The notes under the pieces are model-generated. The model was not told the origin of the DNA. It was given only the letters and a program-made list of their open reading frames with translations, and searched no databases. From positions 160,443-224,442 of the forward strand of contig NZ_AOLK01000011.1 in the NCBI RefSeq assembly GCF_000336755.1: a DNA stretch of 64,000 bases, written 5' to 3'. Source of the DNA: Haloferax elongans ATCC BAA-1513 (lineage in GTDB: Archaea > Halobacteriota > Halobacteria > Halobacteriales > Haloferacaceae). Shown here one piece after another: positions 7,547 to 16,581 of the stretch; position 1 is the stretch's first letter; each line of letters opens with the position of its first letter. The position numbers were made by a program, and so were the translations under genes.

Positions 7547-8038
7547 TTACGACGCGAGGCGGTCGATGCGCTTCAGCAGGTCGTCGATTTCGGGGCGGTC
7601 AGAGGGACTCGACCCGCGGTGGGTGTAGGTCACGTCGGGGTCGTCGCCGCGCAGGTCGACGAGCACTGCCTCGGGCATCCGCCCGACCATATCGTGAAGC
7701 TTCCCGAGCGCGCCGAACCGCGTCGGTTGGTCGAACTCGTCGCCGACGTCGGCACCGGGGTCGGCCAGAAGCGGGAACGGCAGGTCGTAGCTCCGCTGCC
7801 ACTTTTCGGCGCGTTCCGGCGGGTCGGGAAGGACGGAGACGACTTCGGCGTCGCGCGATTCGAACTCGTCGTACCGGCGCTTCATCGACTGGACCTGTCG
7901 GCGACAGACCTTGCAGTAGTAGTCGCGCTGGAGCAACAACAGGAGGAAGTCGGCGTCGACGGTGGCCGGTGAGAGCACGTCCGGTCCGGCGGCGACGTTC
8001 GGCAGTTCGAAGTCGAGGGTGTGGGTGCTGGCTGACAC
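7547..8038 (-). CDS. Peroxiredoxin/redoxin-like thiol protein
   Basis: 163 aa of AhpC/TSA-redoxin fold. It begins at GTG 8038 with 'SASTHTLDFELPNV'; the active-site region reads 'QRDYYCKVCRRQVQSM', a CxxC motif where peroxiredoxins have the peroxidatic Cys (usually PxxxTxxC) and thioredoxin-like proteins have CxxC. 'VSVLPDPPERAEKWQ' and 'PFPLLADPGADVGDEF' match the redoxin strands that follow. It probably reduces peroxides or disulfides in the cytoplasm. Lies upstream of the two genes ending at 7080 and 6621 on the same strand, but gaps of 80-90 nt argue for separate promoters. Confidence 0.85.
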   Translation of the reverse strand: MSASTHTLDFELPNVAAGPDVLSPATVDADFLLLLLQRDYYCKVCRRQVQSMKRRYDEFESRDAEVVSVLPDPPERAEKWQRSYDLPFPLLADPGADVGDEFDQPTRFGALGKLHDMVGRMPEAVLVDLRGDDPDVTYTHRGSSPSDRPEIDDLLKRIDRLAS

Positions 8039-8134
8039 AGTCAGGGATTCGTGAACGTTCGCAATAATCGTCGCCCGGGAGTGCGCCCGGTCTGCCAGAC
8101 TCCGAAACCCGCGTGTGGCCGGTGACCCGCTGAA

Positions 8135-8335
8135 TCACCCGCCTTTGATGAGCCGAAGCACTTTGACCCGGTCTACTTCGACCGGTTGGTCCTCGGGGAC
8201 GGGGCGGCCATCGACGAGGACCGACACCTCGTGGGGGCTGAGGTCGACCGCCTTCACGAGGTCCGCGTAGGTTCCGTCCTCGCTGACGGCGACCTCGTGG
8301 GTCTCCTCGCCGACGACTTCCACGGTCACGTTCAT
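8135..8335 (-). CDS. samp2: Ubiquitin-like small archaeal modifier protein SAMP2
   Basis: 66 aa beta-grasp protein ending in Gly-Gly. The sequence begins MNVTVEVVGEE and ends KVLRLIKGG, matching Haloferax SAMP2 as I remember it, including Lys58, the residue reported for SAMP2-SAMP2 chains, and the diglycine that is adenylated by the E1-like UbaA. Known roles of SAMP2 are covalent tagging of proteins (sampylation) and sulfur delivery for tRNA thiolation. The E1 gene is not in this window. It is divergently oriented from the RFC gene, 118 nt apart. Confidence 0.93.
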   Translation of the reverse strand: MNVTVEVVGEETHEVAVSEDGTYADLVKAVDLSPHEVSVLVDGRPVPEDQPVEVDRVKVLRLIKGG

Positions 8336-8423
8336 GCTCGCTCGTGGGATGGCGGCGGATTTCAGTCCGTCGGCTCGGGGCGATTGACCGGTGGCGACAC
8401 GCCCGCGGCACTGTCTCGGACGG

Positions 8424-8429
8424 TTTATG
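8424..8429 (+). promoter_or_regulatory. TATA box of rfcS
   Basis: TTTATG 25-30 nt before ATG 8454; supports ATG 8454 as the leaderless start rather than in-frame codons upstream. Confidence 0.5.
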
Positions 8430-8453
8430 TTCGGGGCGACCTGTGGGATGGGT

Positions 8454-9437
8454 ATGAGCGAGGCCGTGGAGTCGGGCGACGCCCCGGCGGGTCGTGAAAT
8501 CTGGATCGAGAAGTACCGACCGCAGACCCTCGACGACGTCTACGGACAAGAGGAAATCGTCGAGCGCCTGCGCAGTTACATCGAACGCGACGACCTGCCG
8601 CACCTGCTGTTTGCTGGCCCGGCGGGCGTCGGCAAGACCACGTCCGCGACGGCTATCGCCCGCGCCATCTACGGCGACGACTGGCGGGGCAACTTCCTCG
8701 AACTCAACGCTTCCGACCAGCGCGGTATCGACGTAGTTCGTGACCGAATCAAGAACTTCGCGCGGTCGTCTTTCGGCGGCCACGACTACCGCATCATCTT
8801 CCTCGACGAGGCCGACTCGCTGACGAACGACGCGCAGTCCGCCCTCCGCCGGACGATGGAGCAGTTCTCCGACAACACGCGCTTTATTCTCTCGTGTAAC
8901 TACTCCTCGAAGATTATCGACCCCATCCAGTCGCGGTGTGCGGTCTTCCGATTCTCGCCGCTCGGCGACGACGCCATCGCCGACCAGACTCGCGACATCG
9001 CCAAGGCCGAGGGCATCGAACTCACCGAAGACGGTCTCGACGCGCTCGTCTACGCCGCCGGTGGCGACATGCGCCGCGCCATCAACTCCCTGCAGGCCGC
9101 CGCGACGACGGGCGAAGTCGTCGACGAAGAGGCAGTCTACATGATTACGTCGACCGCGCGCCCGGAGGATATCGAAACGATGGTCCGAGACGCCATCGAC
9201 GGCGAGTTCACGGCCGCACGAAAGCAGTTGGAGACGCTCATCGTCGACACCGGGATGGCTGGCGGCGACATTATCGACCAACTCCACCGCTCGGTCTGGG
9301 ATTTCGACCTCGACGAGCGCGCCGCCGTCCGCCTCATGGAGCGTATCGGCGAGGCCGACTACCGCATCTCGGAAGGCGCGAACGAACAGGTGCAACTCGA
9401 AGCGCTGCTCGCGTCGCTCGCGCTCTCGGAGAACTAA
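8454..9437 (+). CDS. rfcS: Replication factor C small subunit
   Basis: 327 aa clamp-loader AAA+ ATPase. RFC box II-like '[19 protein letters not shown]' is at residues 17-35, Walker A GPAGVGKT at 55-62, Walker B DEAD at 118-121, and the SRC arginine finger at 160-162; the C-terminal helical collar follows. With the large subunit it loads the PCNA clamp at primer ends in ATP-dependent fashion. Haloferax encodes more than one small-subunit paralogue, so the letter suffix is uncertain. No intein is present, unlike in some haloarchaeal rfc genes. Start ATG 8454 is preferred from the TATA box; ATG 8448 would add two residues. Converges with the kinase gene, 21 nt between stops. Confidence 0.95.
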   Translation: MSEAVESGDAPAGREIWIEKYRPQTLDDVYGQEEIVERLRSYIERDDLPHLLFAGPAGVGKTTSATAIARAIYGDDWRGNFLELNASDQRGIDVVRDRIKNFARSSFGGHDYRIIFLDEADSLTNDAQSALRRTMEQFSDNTRFILSCNYSSKIIDPIQSRCAVFRFSPLGDDAIADQTRDIAKAEGIELTEDGLDALVYAAGGDMRRAINSLQAAATTGEVVDEEAVYMITSTARPEDIETMVRDAIDGEFTAARKQLETLIVDTGMAGGDIIDQLHRSVWDFDLDERAAVRLMERIGEADYRISEGANEQVQLEALLASLALSEN

Positions 9438-9458
9438 TCGCAGTCCGGGCGCAATTTC

Positions 9459-11783
9459 TCACGCCCTAAACTCGAACCGGGCACCGCCCGCCCGTCCCGA
9501 GGTGACGATGACCGACCAGCCGTGGGCTTCGGCGATAGACGAGACGATAGCGAGTCCGTAGCCGATACCATCGCCGCCGGTCGTCTCGCCGGGTTCGAAC
9601 ACCTCGTCGCGGCGCTCCGGCTCGATTCCGGGGCCGTCGTCTTCGACGAAAAAGCCGCCGTCGAGGCCGCCCACAGTGACCGAGATGTCTTCTCGACCGT
9701 GTTCGACGGCGTTTCGGAACAAGTTGCTGAGTAACTCCACCAGTCGGTCTTTGTCTGCCTCGACTTTGACGCCCTCGGAGACGGTCAACTGGGCGTCGTG
9801 TGTCTCAGTTCTCGACCACGCTGCGCGCGCTGCACTCGCCACCTCGACCGGTGCTGTCTCGTCGACGAGTTGGCCACGTCGCGCGAGTGACAGCAGGTCG
9901 TCGATGAGTTCCTCCATCTGGTCGAGTGCACCCAGTGCGGTGTCGAATCGGTCTTCCTCGCCTGTCTCCTTGGCGAGTTCGAGATTTCCGCGAGCGACCG
10001 AAAGCGGGTTTCGAAGGTCGTGGCTGACGATATTCGCGAACTCTTCGAGTCGTTCGTTCTGCCGTTCGAGCTCGCTTTCGCGCTTCTTTCGCTCGGTGAT
10101 GTCGGTGTAGATGGCGTAGCCGGACCCACGTTCTTCGCCGGGTGACAGCGGAACGACGTTCAGGATGAACTCGCGGATGCCGTCTTCGGTACGGCGGCGA
10201 ACCTCGCCGCGATAACTTTCGCCCGCCGCGACGAGGAGTTCGGGGATGCAGTCGCCGTGTTCGCACTCGTTTCGCTCGTCTTCGTCTTCACACGGTATCA
10301 CCCGGCCGAGAAGGTCGGTGCCGACGACGTCGGCGGCATCGTAGCCGAACGTCTCCTGAAACGCGTGATTCACACATCGAACCGAGACCGTCTCGTTCTC
10401 CACGTCGTAGGCGACTGCGGCGTCAGAGACGTGGTCGAAGAGCGCGCTCGACCGGTCGCGCTCCTCACGGAGGTGCGTCTCCGCGTCGATGTGCTCGGCG
10501 GCGACGGTGACGTGGGCCATGAGCAGTTCAGTCAACTCGACATCGGCGTCGCCGAACGCATCTGCCTCGAAGGATGCTGCCTGAAACACGCCGAAGTCGC
10601 CGATTGGAACGCTCAATACTGCTCGGTACATCCGTTTTGCGGGGCGAGCTTCGGGGTGGTCTCGAACGTCGTCTGCGATGTGTGTCTCACCGGTGGTGTA
10701 CGCGAGTGCTGCCAACCCGCCGTCCTCCAGTGAGACGCGTTCTGCACCGTCTGCTGGCATGCCAGACGAGATTGCCGTCGGAATGATGGAGTCGTCTTCG
10801 ACGCGACCGACGTAGCTGATGTCGAATTCGAGAATGTCGTCGCTGATTTCGACGGTTCGTTCGAACAGGTCTTCGAGCGTCGTCGCCGTCGCCAACTCGG
10901 TCGCGCCGTGGTGGAGGCGCTCGATTTGTTCGCGACGCTCGGCCATCTCGGCTTCGGAGATGATGCGTGCGCGAGTCTCTGAGACGTATCTTGCGAGCAG
11001 TTCGGCCAATCGTCGGTCTGTCTCGTCGTACGCTCCGACCTCGTTCGAGATGGCCTGAAACACGCCGATGTCACCCATCGGGACGCTCACGACCGAGCGA
11101 TATGCGGGGTCGGCCGGTGCCGCCTCGGGGTGTGTTCGAACGTCGTCGATAAGGAACGACTCGCGGGCCTGATACGTCTGTCCGAGGATGCCTTTGTCGG
11201 CCGGAATCGGTCCTGCCTCTTCTACATCGTAGCGGTCACTCGCGCGGAGGTACATGCCGTCGCCCTCGTGGACCAGAAACGAGCTATTGTCGAAGTCGAG
11301 GATGTGACCGGCGAGACCGAGTGCTCGCTGGTACAACTCTTCGACCGAATCGGCGGCAATGAGTGTCGTCGTTCCCTCGTACAGTTGTCTGATGCGGTCC
11401 CACTCCCCATTCGGTTGCGGCTTGTTCGATTCGGGGGCGTTCGATTGGGACTGTCCGGGTGTGCCCGACTGAGACTGTTCGGGGGCGTTCGTCCGGGATT
11501 GCTGGGACTGCGAGAGAACCCATCGAATCTGGGTCTGTAAGCTCTCGCCGTCTCCACAGCGGACGTACGCCGCAAAGCGCCCGGGATTCGAGATGTCTTC
11601 CGGTGGGATGTCTGTGTACAGAATCGTCGGGACGTCCCGCGCGACCGACTCGTCGGGGTCCGAGACGATAGCGCACACCGGCTCAGACGATTCTGACGTG
11701 TCACTCGACGATGCGACCGTGACCCCGCCACCGAGTTCGAGGTCGCAGTCGACGTCTTCTTCCACGAGAATCGTCGGTTCCAT
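9459..11783 (-). CDS. Multi-sensor histidine kinase (GAF-GAF-PAS-HisKA-HATPase)
   Basis: 774 aa, no transmembrane segment, so a cytoplasmic sensor. Order: an N-terminal part of about 110 residues that looks like a worn receiver domain (ILVEEDVDCDL..., 'VPTILYTDIPPED'), a Q/S-rich linker (SQSQQSRTNAPEQSQSGTP...), two homologous GAF domains (each containing 'DDVR.HPEA.P' and 'SVP(M/I)GD(I/F)GVFQA'), a PAS domain ('SALFDHVSDAAVAYDVENE' to 'YAIYTDITERKKRE'), HisKA with SHDLRNPLS and phospho-acceptor His588, and HATPase_c with N box 'LFRNAVEHG', 'DDGPGIEP' and 'GYGLAIV'. No response regulator gene is adjacent. The TATA-like AAATATATAG at 11819-11828 lies about 36-45 nt before ATG 11783. Confidence 0.9.
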   Translation of the reverse strand: MEPTILVEEDVDCDLELGGGVTVASSSDTSESSEPVCAIVSDPDESVARDVPTILYTDIPPEDISNPGRFAAYVRCGDGESLQTQIRWVLSQSQQSRTNAPEQSQSGTPGQSQSNAPESNKPQPNGEWDRIRQLYEGTTTLIAADSVEELYQRALGLAGHILDFDNSSFLVHEGDGMYLRASDRYDVEEAGPIPADKGILGQTYQARESFLIDDVRTHPEAAPADPAYRSVVSVPMGDIGVFQAISNEVGAYDETDRRLAELLARYVSETRARIISEAEMAERREQIERLHHGATELATATTLEDLFERTVEISDDILEFDISYVGRVEDDSIIPTAISSGMPADGAERVSLEDGGLAALAYTTGETHIADDVRDHPEARPAKRMYRAVLSVPIGDFGVFQAASFEADAFGDADVELTELLMAHVTVAAEHIDAETHLREERDRSSALFDHVSDAAVAYDVENETVSVRCVNHAFQETFGYDAADVVGTDLLGRVIPCEDEDERNECEHGDCIPELLVAAGESYRGEVRRRTEDGIREFILNVVPLSPGEERGSGYAIYTDITERKKRESELERQNERLEEFANIVSHDLRNPLSVARGNLELAKETGEEDRFDTALGALDQMEELIDDLLSLARRGQLVDETAPVEVASAARAAWSRTETHDAQLTVSEGVKVEADKDRLVELLSNLFRNAVEHGREDISVTVGGLDGGFFVEDDGPGIEPERRDEVFEPGETTGGDGIGYGLAIVSSIAEAHGWSVIVTSGRAGGARFEFRA

Positions 11784-11818
11784 CGCGGGCACGGTATTGC
11801 ATCGATATGACGGATAGG

Positions 11819-11828
11819 AAATATATAG
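11819..11828 (-). promoter_or_regulatory. TATA box of the histidine kinase gene
   Basis: Reverse strand CTATATATTT, 36-45 nt before ATG 11783, implying a short leader of about 10 nt. The rest of the 288-nt divergent region (11784-12071) shows no gene; a TTTTAC before alaS is a weak second promoter candidate. Confidence 0.5.
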
Positions 11829-12071
11829 TCGTTGCGGCATGTTTCAACACACCGAGTACACTGATTTCCACGCGCACGTACTGGTTAGTCAGATGATGAG
11901 TATTTCGGTCACTTAGCCGCGCTGGGCGTTCGTCTGTCGGGTGTTGGATACCCCGCAGTTGGACTGTGAGGAACCCACCGACACGCCACGTATGGGCGAA
12001 TTTGGCCGGAATCGGGCGTCTGCGTCTATTTCCCGGAACTGTTTTACCCAACGGTAGACCAGACTTTGGCA

Positions 12072-14840
12072 ATGAGCGAACTCGAAGAGGAGTACCGCCT
12101 CGACTATTTCGAGGAGGAGGGCTTCTACCGGAAGCAGTGCCCCGTGACGGGTGTCTACTTCTGGACCCGTGACCCTGACCGAGAGACCTGTGGCGAACCG
12201 CCAGCGGACGATTACACCTTCATCGACAACCCCGGATTCGACGAGGAGTACACGCTGGAGGAAATGCGCGAAAAGTTCCTCTCGTTTTTCGAGGACCACG
12301 ACCACGAGCGCATCAACCCCTACCCAGTCGCAGCGAACCGCTGGCGCGACGACGTCCTTCTGACGCAGGCATCTATCTACGACTTCCAGCCACTCGTCAC
12401 CTCGGGTGAGACGCCGCCGCCGGCGAACCCCCTGACTATCTCACAGCCCTGTATCCGCATGCAGGACATCGACAACGTGGGGAAGACCGGCCGCCACACG
12501 ATGGCCTTCGAGATGATGGCGCACCACGCGTTCAACGCCCGCGAGGAGGCTGGCGACGAGTACGCCTACGAGGGCGAAGTCTACTGGAAAGACGAGACGG
12601 TCCGCCTCTGCGACGAATTCTTCGAGTCGCTCGGTGCCGACATCTCCGAAATCACGTACATCGAAGACCCGTGGGTCGGCGGCGGCAACGCCGGTCCTGC
12701 CTTCGAGGTGCTCTACCGCGGTGCCGAACTCGCCACGCTCGTCTTCATGTCGATGAAGCAGGACCCCGACGGCGAGTACGAACTCAAGGACGGCAACTCC
12801 TACTCGCCGATGGACACCTACATCGTCGACACCGGCTACGGACTCGAACGGTGGACGTGGGTGTCGCAGGGGACGCCGACGGTCTACGAGGCCGTCTACC
12901 CCGACATGATCGACTTCCTCAAAGACAACGTCGGCATCGAGCACACCGACGACGAAGAGGAACTCATCCACCGCGCGGCGAAGCTCTCTGGACACCTCGA
13001 CATCGACGAAATCGACGACCTCGCGACCGCCCGCGCGGAAGTCGCCGACGAACTCGGCGTCGACAGTGAAGAACTCACCTCGCTGCTCCGCCCGCTCGAA
13101 GACATCTACGCCATCGCTGACCACTGCCGCACGCTCGCGTACATGTTCGGCGACGGCATCGTCCCCTCGAACGTCGGAACGGGCTACCTCGCGCGCATGG
13201 TCCTCCGTCGCACCAAGCGCCTCGTGGACAACCTCGGCGTCGACGCGCCGCTGGACGAACTCGTGGACATGCAGGCCGAGCGCCTGGACTACCAGAACCG
13301 CGACACCATCCGCGATATCGTCCGCAGCGAAGAGCGCAAGTACAGAAAGACGCTCGAACGCGGGTCGCGGAAGGTCCAGCAACTCGCCGACGACTACGCC
13401 GACAAAGACGAGCCGATTCCGGTCGACAACCTCATCGAACTGTACGATTCCCACGGCATCCAGCCCGACATGGTACAGGAAATCGCCGAAGAGCGCGGTG
13501 CGACCGTCGACATCCCCGACGACTTCTACTCGCTCGTCGCCGACCGCCACGAGCAAGTCGATGCGGGGACCGCAGCGAGCGACCGCGACGAGCGCCTCGG
13601 CGACCTGCCCGAGACGGACAAACTCTACTACGACGACCAAGAGCGCACGGAGTTCGAGGCTGTCGTCCTCGACGTGTTCGAGCGCGAGGAGGGCTACGAC
13701 GTGGTCCTCGACCAGACGATGTTCTACCCCGAAGGCGGTGGCCAACCCGCCGACCACGGGACGCTCTCGACCGACGACACGACGGTCGAAGTGTCTGACG
13801 TGCAAATCGAAGGCGACGTGGTGCTCCACCGTACCGACGGCGACCCCGGAAAGGGCGAGTTCATCCGCGGCCAACTCGACGTCGAGCGTCGCCGTCGCCT
13901 GATGCGACACCACACCGCGACTCACGTCATCGGCCACGCGATTCGGACGGTCCTCGGCGACCACATCCGGCAGGCCGGTGCCTCGAAGGGCGTCGACCGC
14001 TCGCGCCTCGACGTGACGCACTACGAGCGCATCACGCGCGAGGAGGTCAAGCAAATCGAGCGCGTCGCCAACGAACTCGTGATGCGGAACATCCCGGTCA
14101 AACAGGAGTGGCCGGACCGCCGCGACGCCGAGAAGAAACACGGCTTCGACCTCTATCAGGGTGGTATCCCGCCGGGAGAGAAGATTCGCCTCATCCACGT
14201 CGGCGACGACGTGCAGGCCTGCGGTGGGACCCACGTCAAGCGCACCGGCGACATCGGCGCTATCAAAGTGCTGAACACGGAACCCGTGCAGGACGGCGTC
14301 GAGCGCGTCGTCTTCGCGGCTGGTGACGCCGCCATCGAGGCGAGCCAGCGCACCGAAGATTCCCTCTACGAGGCCGCCGAGGTGCTCGACGTGAACGCCG
14401 AGGACATCCCCGAGACAGCCGAGCGCTTCTTCACCGAGTGGAAAGAGCGCGGCAAGACCATCGACCGCTTGAAGACGGAACTCGCCGAGGCGCGCGCCGC
14501 CGCGGGTGCCGACGACATCGACATCGACGGGACGCCCGCCGTGATTCAGCGACTCGACAGTGACGCTGACGAACTCCGCGCAACCGCGAACGCGCTCGTC
14601 GAAGAAGGCAAAGTCGCCGTGCTCGGCTCTGCGGCCGGTGGCAGCGCCCAGTTCGTCGTCGGCGTCCCCGACGATGTCGGCATCAACGCCGGACAGGTCG
14701 TCGGTGAACTCGCCGGTAAAGTCGGCGGCGGCGGCGGCGGCCCGGCCGACTTCGCGCAGGGCGGCGGTCCCGACGTCGACGCCCTCGACGACGTGCTCGA
14801 CGAGGCTCCAGACATCCTCCGGACAGTGTTGAACGCGTAG
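12072..14840 (+). CDS. alaS: Alanyl-tRNA synthetase
   Basis: 922 aa, archaeal-type AlaRS that attaches alanine to tRNA-Ala. The N-terminal class II core contains '[20 protein letters not shown]' (motif 2 region) and '[18 protein letters not shown]' (motif 3). The editing domain has the zinc-site motif '[12 protein letters not shown]' and the later '[14 protein letters not shown]', so all four editing ligands (HxxxH and CxxxH) are present. The C-terminal C-Ala region ends with a Gly-rich '[15 protein letters not shown]', as in other AlaRS. ATG 12072 is preferred; a TTG six nt upstream is in frame. Stands alone in transcription. Confidence 0.97.
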   Translation: MSELEEEYRLDYFEEEGFYRKQCPVTGVYFWTRDPDRETCGEPPADDYTFIDNPGFDEEYTLEEMREKFLSFFEDHDHERINPYPVAANRWRDDVLLTQASIYDFQPLVTSGETPPPANPLTISQPCIRMQDIDNVGKTGRHTMAFEMMAHHAFNAREEAGDEYAYEGEVYWKDETVRLCDEFFESLGADISEITYIEDPWVGGGNAGPAFEVLYRGAELATLVFMSMKQDPDGEYELKDGNSYSPMDTYIVDTGYGLERWTWVSQGTPTVYEAVYPDMIDFLKDNVGIEHTDDEEELIHRAAKLSGHLDIDEIDDLATARAEVADELGVDSEELTSLLRPLEDIYAIADHCRTLAYMFGDGIVPSNVGTGYLARMVLRRTKRLVDNLGVDAPLDELVDMQAERLDYQNRDTIRDIVRSEERKYRKTLERGSRKVQQLADDYADKDEPIPVDNLIELYDSHGIQPDMVQEIAEERGATVDIPDDFYSLVADRHEQVDAGTAASDRDERLGDLPETDKLYYDDQERTEFEAVVLDVFEREEGYDVVLDQTMFYPEGGGQPADHGTLSTDDTTVEVSDVQIEGDVVLHRTDGDPGKGEFIRGQLDVERRRRLMRHHTATHVIGHAIRTVLGDHIRQAGASKGVDRSRLDVTHYERITREEVKQIERVANELVMRNIPVKQEWPDRRDAEKKHGFDLYQGGIPPGEKIRLIHVGDDVQACGGTHVKRTGDIGAIKVLNTEPVQDGVERVVFAAGDAAIEASQRTEDSLYEAAEVLDVNAEDIPETAERFFTEWKERGKTIDRLKTELAEARAAAGADDIDIDGTPAVIQRLDSDADELRATANALVEEGKVAVLGSAAGGSAQFVVGVPDDVGINAGQVVGELAGKVGGGGGGPADFAQGGGPDVDALDDVLDEAPDILRTVLNA

Positions 14841-14868
14841 ACCACAGGCCGCTTTCGTTTCTCACGTT

Positions 14869-14886
14869 TTGGTATAGAAATACCAA
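14869..14886. repeat. Perfect inverted repeat TTGGTAT-AGAA-ATACCAA
   Basis: Seven-base arms around a tetranucleotide centre, 28 nt past the alaS stop and about 120 nt before the next gene. Could be an RNA hairpin at the alaS 3' end or an operator for the 15008 gene; no T-run follows directly. Confidence 0.45.
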
Positions 14887-15007
14887 CAATGTGGTTCCAT
14901 CAGCTACATTCTGGTACGTAGTCGGGAATAATCGTTCAGATACCCCCCACGAGTACGTAGTTTCAAGTCTATGAGAACGTACACTAGTCGAAGGGGTGAC
15001 AATAGTG

Positions 15008-15565
15008 ATGGACCGATTGGGTAGCGAAGAGTTGCAGACGGTACTCGTCCTCGACGGTGGTGTGTCGGCACCCACAGGCGGGCTCGTAAACGGGTCCAAC
15101 GTTCGGCTTATCGCCTTGGATTTCTCACCGCGGGGGACCGAAACACCCACCGAATGGGGTCGTCGTCTCGGATTCGAACCGTCGGCACTCGCTGTCGTCA
15201 CGACGGACGCGAGGTCTGTCGATTCGTTCGACGCGGAGATGATACAGCAGGTCCGGTCACCCGCCGACCTGACCGGTATCGGCGTCGAGGCGACGAAACT
15301 GCTCGACACGTGGGGCGAAGAGACGGCGGCGACTCCGTGTGTCGTCCTCGACTCGCTTACGGTCTTGTTTCAGTACACGCAGTTACAGCCGTTGTACCAG
15401 TTTCTTCACGCGCTGACGACGCGAATCGCCAATATCGGCGGATACGGTATCGCCTTCCTCGACCCGCTGACGCAGGACCAACAGACGGTGCGGAGTATCG
15501 CATCGTTGTTCGACGCGACTGCCGAACGAACCGACGGGGACGAATGGCAAATTCGCCCGCGATAG
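15008..15565 (+). CDS. RecA/KaiC-like domain protein without P-loop (DUF7504-like)
   Basis: 185 aa from ATG 15008 (in-frame GTG codons at 14996 and 15005 would add 1-4 residues). The strand 'TVLVLDGG' where a Walker A loop should follow is instead 'VSAPTGGLVNGSN'. Later elements fit the haloarchaeal DUF7504 group: 'RSPADLTGIGVEATKLLDTW', a Walker B-like 'PCVVLDSLTVLFQYTQLQPLYQFLHALT' and 'GIAFLDPLTQDQQTVRSI.SLFDATAE'. So the fold is that of a KaiC/RecA ATPase that has lost nucleotide-binding lysine. Such proteins occur alone or beside HTR-type signal transducers; no partner is visible here. Confidence 0.75.
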   Translation: MDRLGSEELQTVLVLDGGVSAPTGGLVNGSNVRLIALDFSPRGTETPTEWGRRLGFEPSALAVVTTDARSVDSFDAEMIQQVRSPADLTGIGVEATKLLDTWGEETAATPCVVLDSLTVLFQYTQLQPLYQFLHALTTRIANIGGYGIAFLDPLTQDQQTVRSIASLFDATAERTDGDEWQIRPR

Positions 15566-15630
15566 ACGCTTCCACTCTAGGCCGGACGTGAGACCGATAC
15601 ACTAAGTCGCTCGCAGGTGGAGCGACGAGT

Positions 15631-16404
15631 ATGCCTACCGCAGTATCCGACGGTGTCGAACTCTTCTACGACTCTGATGGCGAGGGTGAAACTGTCGCAT
15701 TCGTCGGCGACGCGGGCTATGGCGCGTGGCAGTGGGGCTGGCAACACGCCGCCGTCGCGGGCCCGTACGAGAGTCTAGTGATGGACCTCCGTGGCTCGGG
15801 ACGCTCCGACGCTCCCGCTGGCCCGTATTCGGTCGAGACGCTGGTCGACGACGTGGTCGAAGTCCTCAGAGACGCCGGCGTCAGGAAAGCCCACCTCGTC
15901 GGCCTCGGCCTCGGTGGACTCGTCGCGCTCGAAACCGCCCGCACGACGTCACGAGTTCGGAGTCTCACGCTGTGTAACACCGCGTCGTCCGGCGCAGACA
16001 TCGACCCGGCCCCGCTGTACGGCGCACCGGACGACCCTGACGCCCTCCGCGCGTCGCTCATCCCCGCGCTCTCCGAGGAGTTCCGCACTGAACAGCCCGA
16101 TGTCGTGGACCAAATCGTCGACTGGCGCGGGATGGAAGACGCCGCGCCCGACGCGTGGGCGGCACAGACTGCCGCGCTCGCCAACTACGACGCTGGCCCG
16201 CTGTACGAGGTGACGGTGCCGACGCTGGTCGTCCACGGGAGCGACGACCCGGTATGGCCGGTCGAAGACGGCCGAGAATTGGCCGAGGAACTCCCCAAAG
16301 GAGAGTTCGAAGCGGTTGCCGGTGCCCGTCATCTCGCCATCGTCGAGCAGTCCCGAGTCGTCAACGACACCCTCGTCAGCTTCCTCGACTCACTCGACGA
16401 CTGA
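15631..16404 (+). CDS. Alpha/beta-hydrolase-fold protein lacking the nucleophile
   Basis: 257 aa with the full alpha/beta hydrolase layout: 'VMDLRGSGRSDAPAGPYS' after strand 4, nucleophile elbow at residues 89-96, 'PTLVVHGSDDPVWP' carrying the acid and 'AGARHLAIVEQ' carrying the His. At the elbow, the expected G-x-S-x-G reads G-L-G93-L-G, so the serine is replaced by glycine while Asp and His remain. This could be a non-hydrolytic member (for example a lyase- or dioxygenase-like enzyme, or a binding protein). Haloarchaeal relatives with GxGLGG are familiar to me, so it is probably not a sequencing error. Start ATG 15631. Confidence 0.85.
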   Translation: MPTAVSDGVELFYDSDGEGETVAFVGDAGYGAWQWGWQHAAVAGPYESLVMDLRGSGRSDAPAGPYSVETLVDDVVEVLRDAGVRKAHLVGLGLGGLVALETARTTSRVRSLTLCNTASSGADIDPAPLYGAPDDPDALRASLIPALSEEFRTEQPDVVDQIVDWRGMEDAAPDAWAAQTAALANYDAGPLYEVTVPTLVVHGSDDPVWPVEDGRELAEELPKGEFEAVAGARHLAIVEQSRVVNDTLVSFLDSLDD

Positions 16405-16581
16405 GACGCGCTGCTTCTTTCTATGCGGTTGCGACCGACTACTCGTGAGATGTCGCTGTCGCCAGCGACTCGCCAACATTGTATCAAAATTGAGAACCAT
16501 AATTAATATGAAATGGCGGTCGGCGAAACTAAACGACATGTTCGGAGTCGACGACGATAGTGGACAGTGGGTGCGAGGCCG

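Noticed and set aside
11784..12071. Possible gene or RNA in the kinase-alaS gap
   Set aside because: No convincing frame, tRNA-like fold or conserved motif; only promoter-like sequence.
14996..15007. GTG codons as start of the RecA-like protein
   Set aside because: Possible, but ATG 15008 is within four codons and cannot be distinguished by eye; the ATG was chosen.
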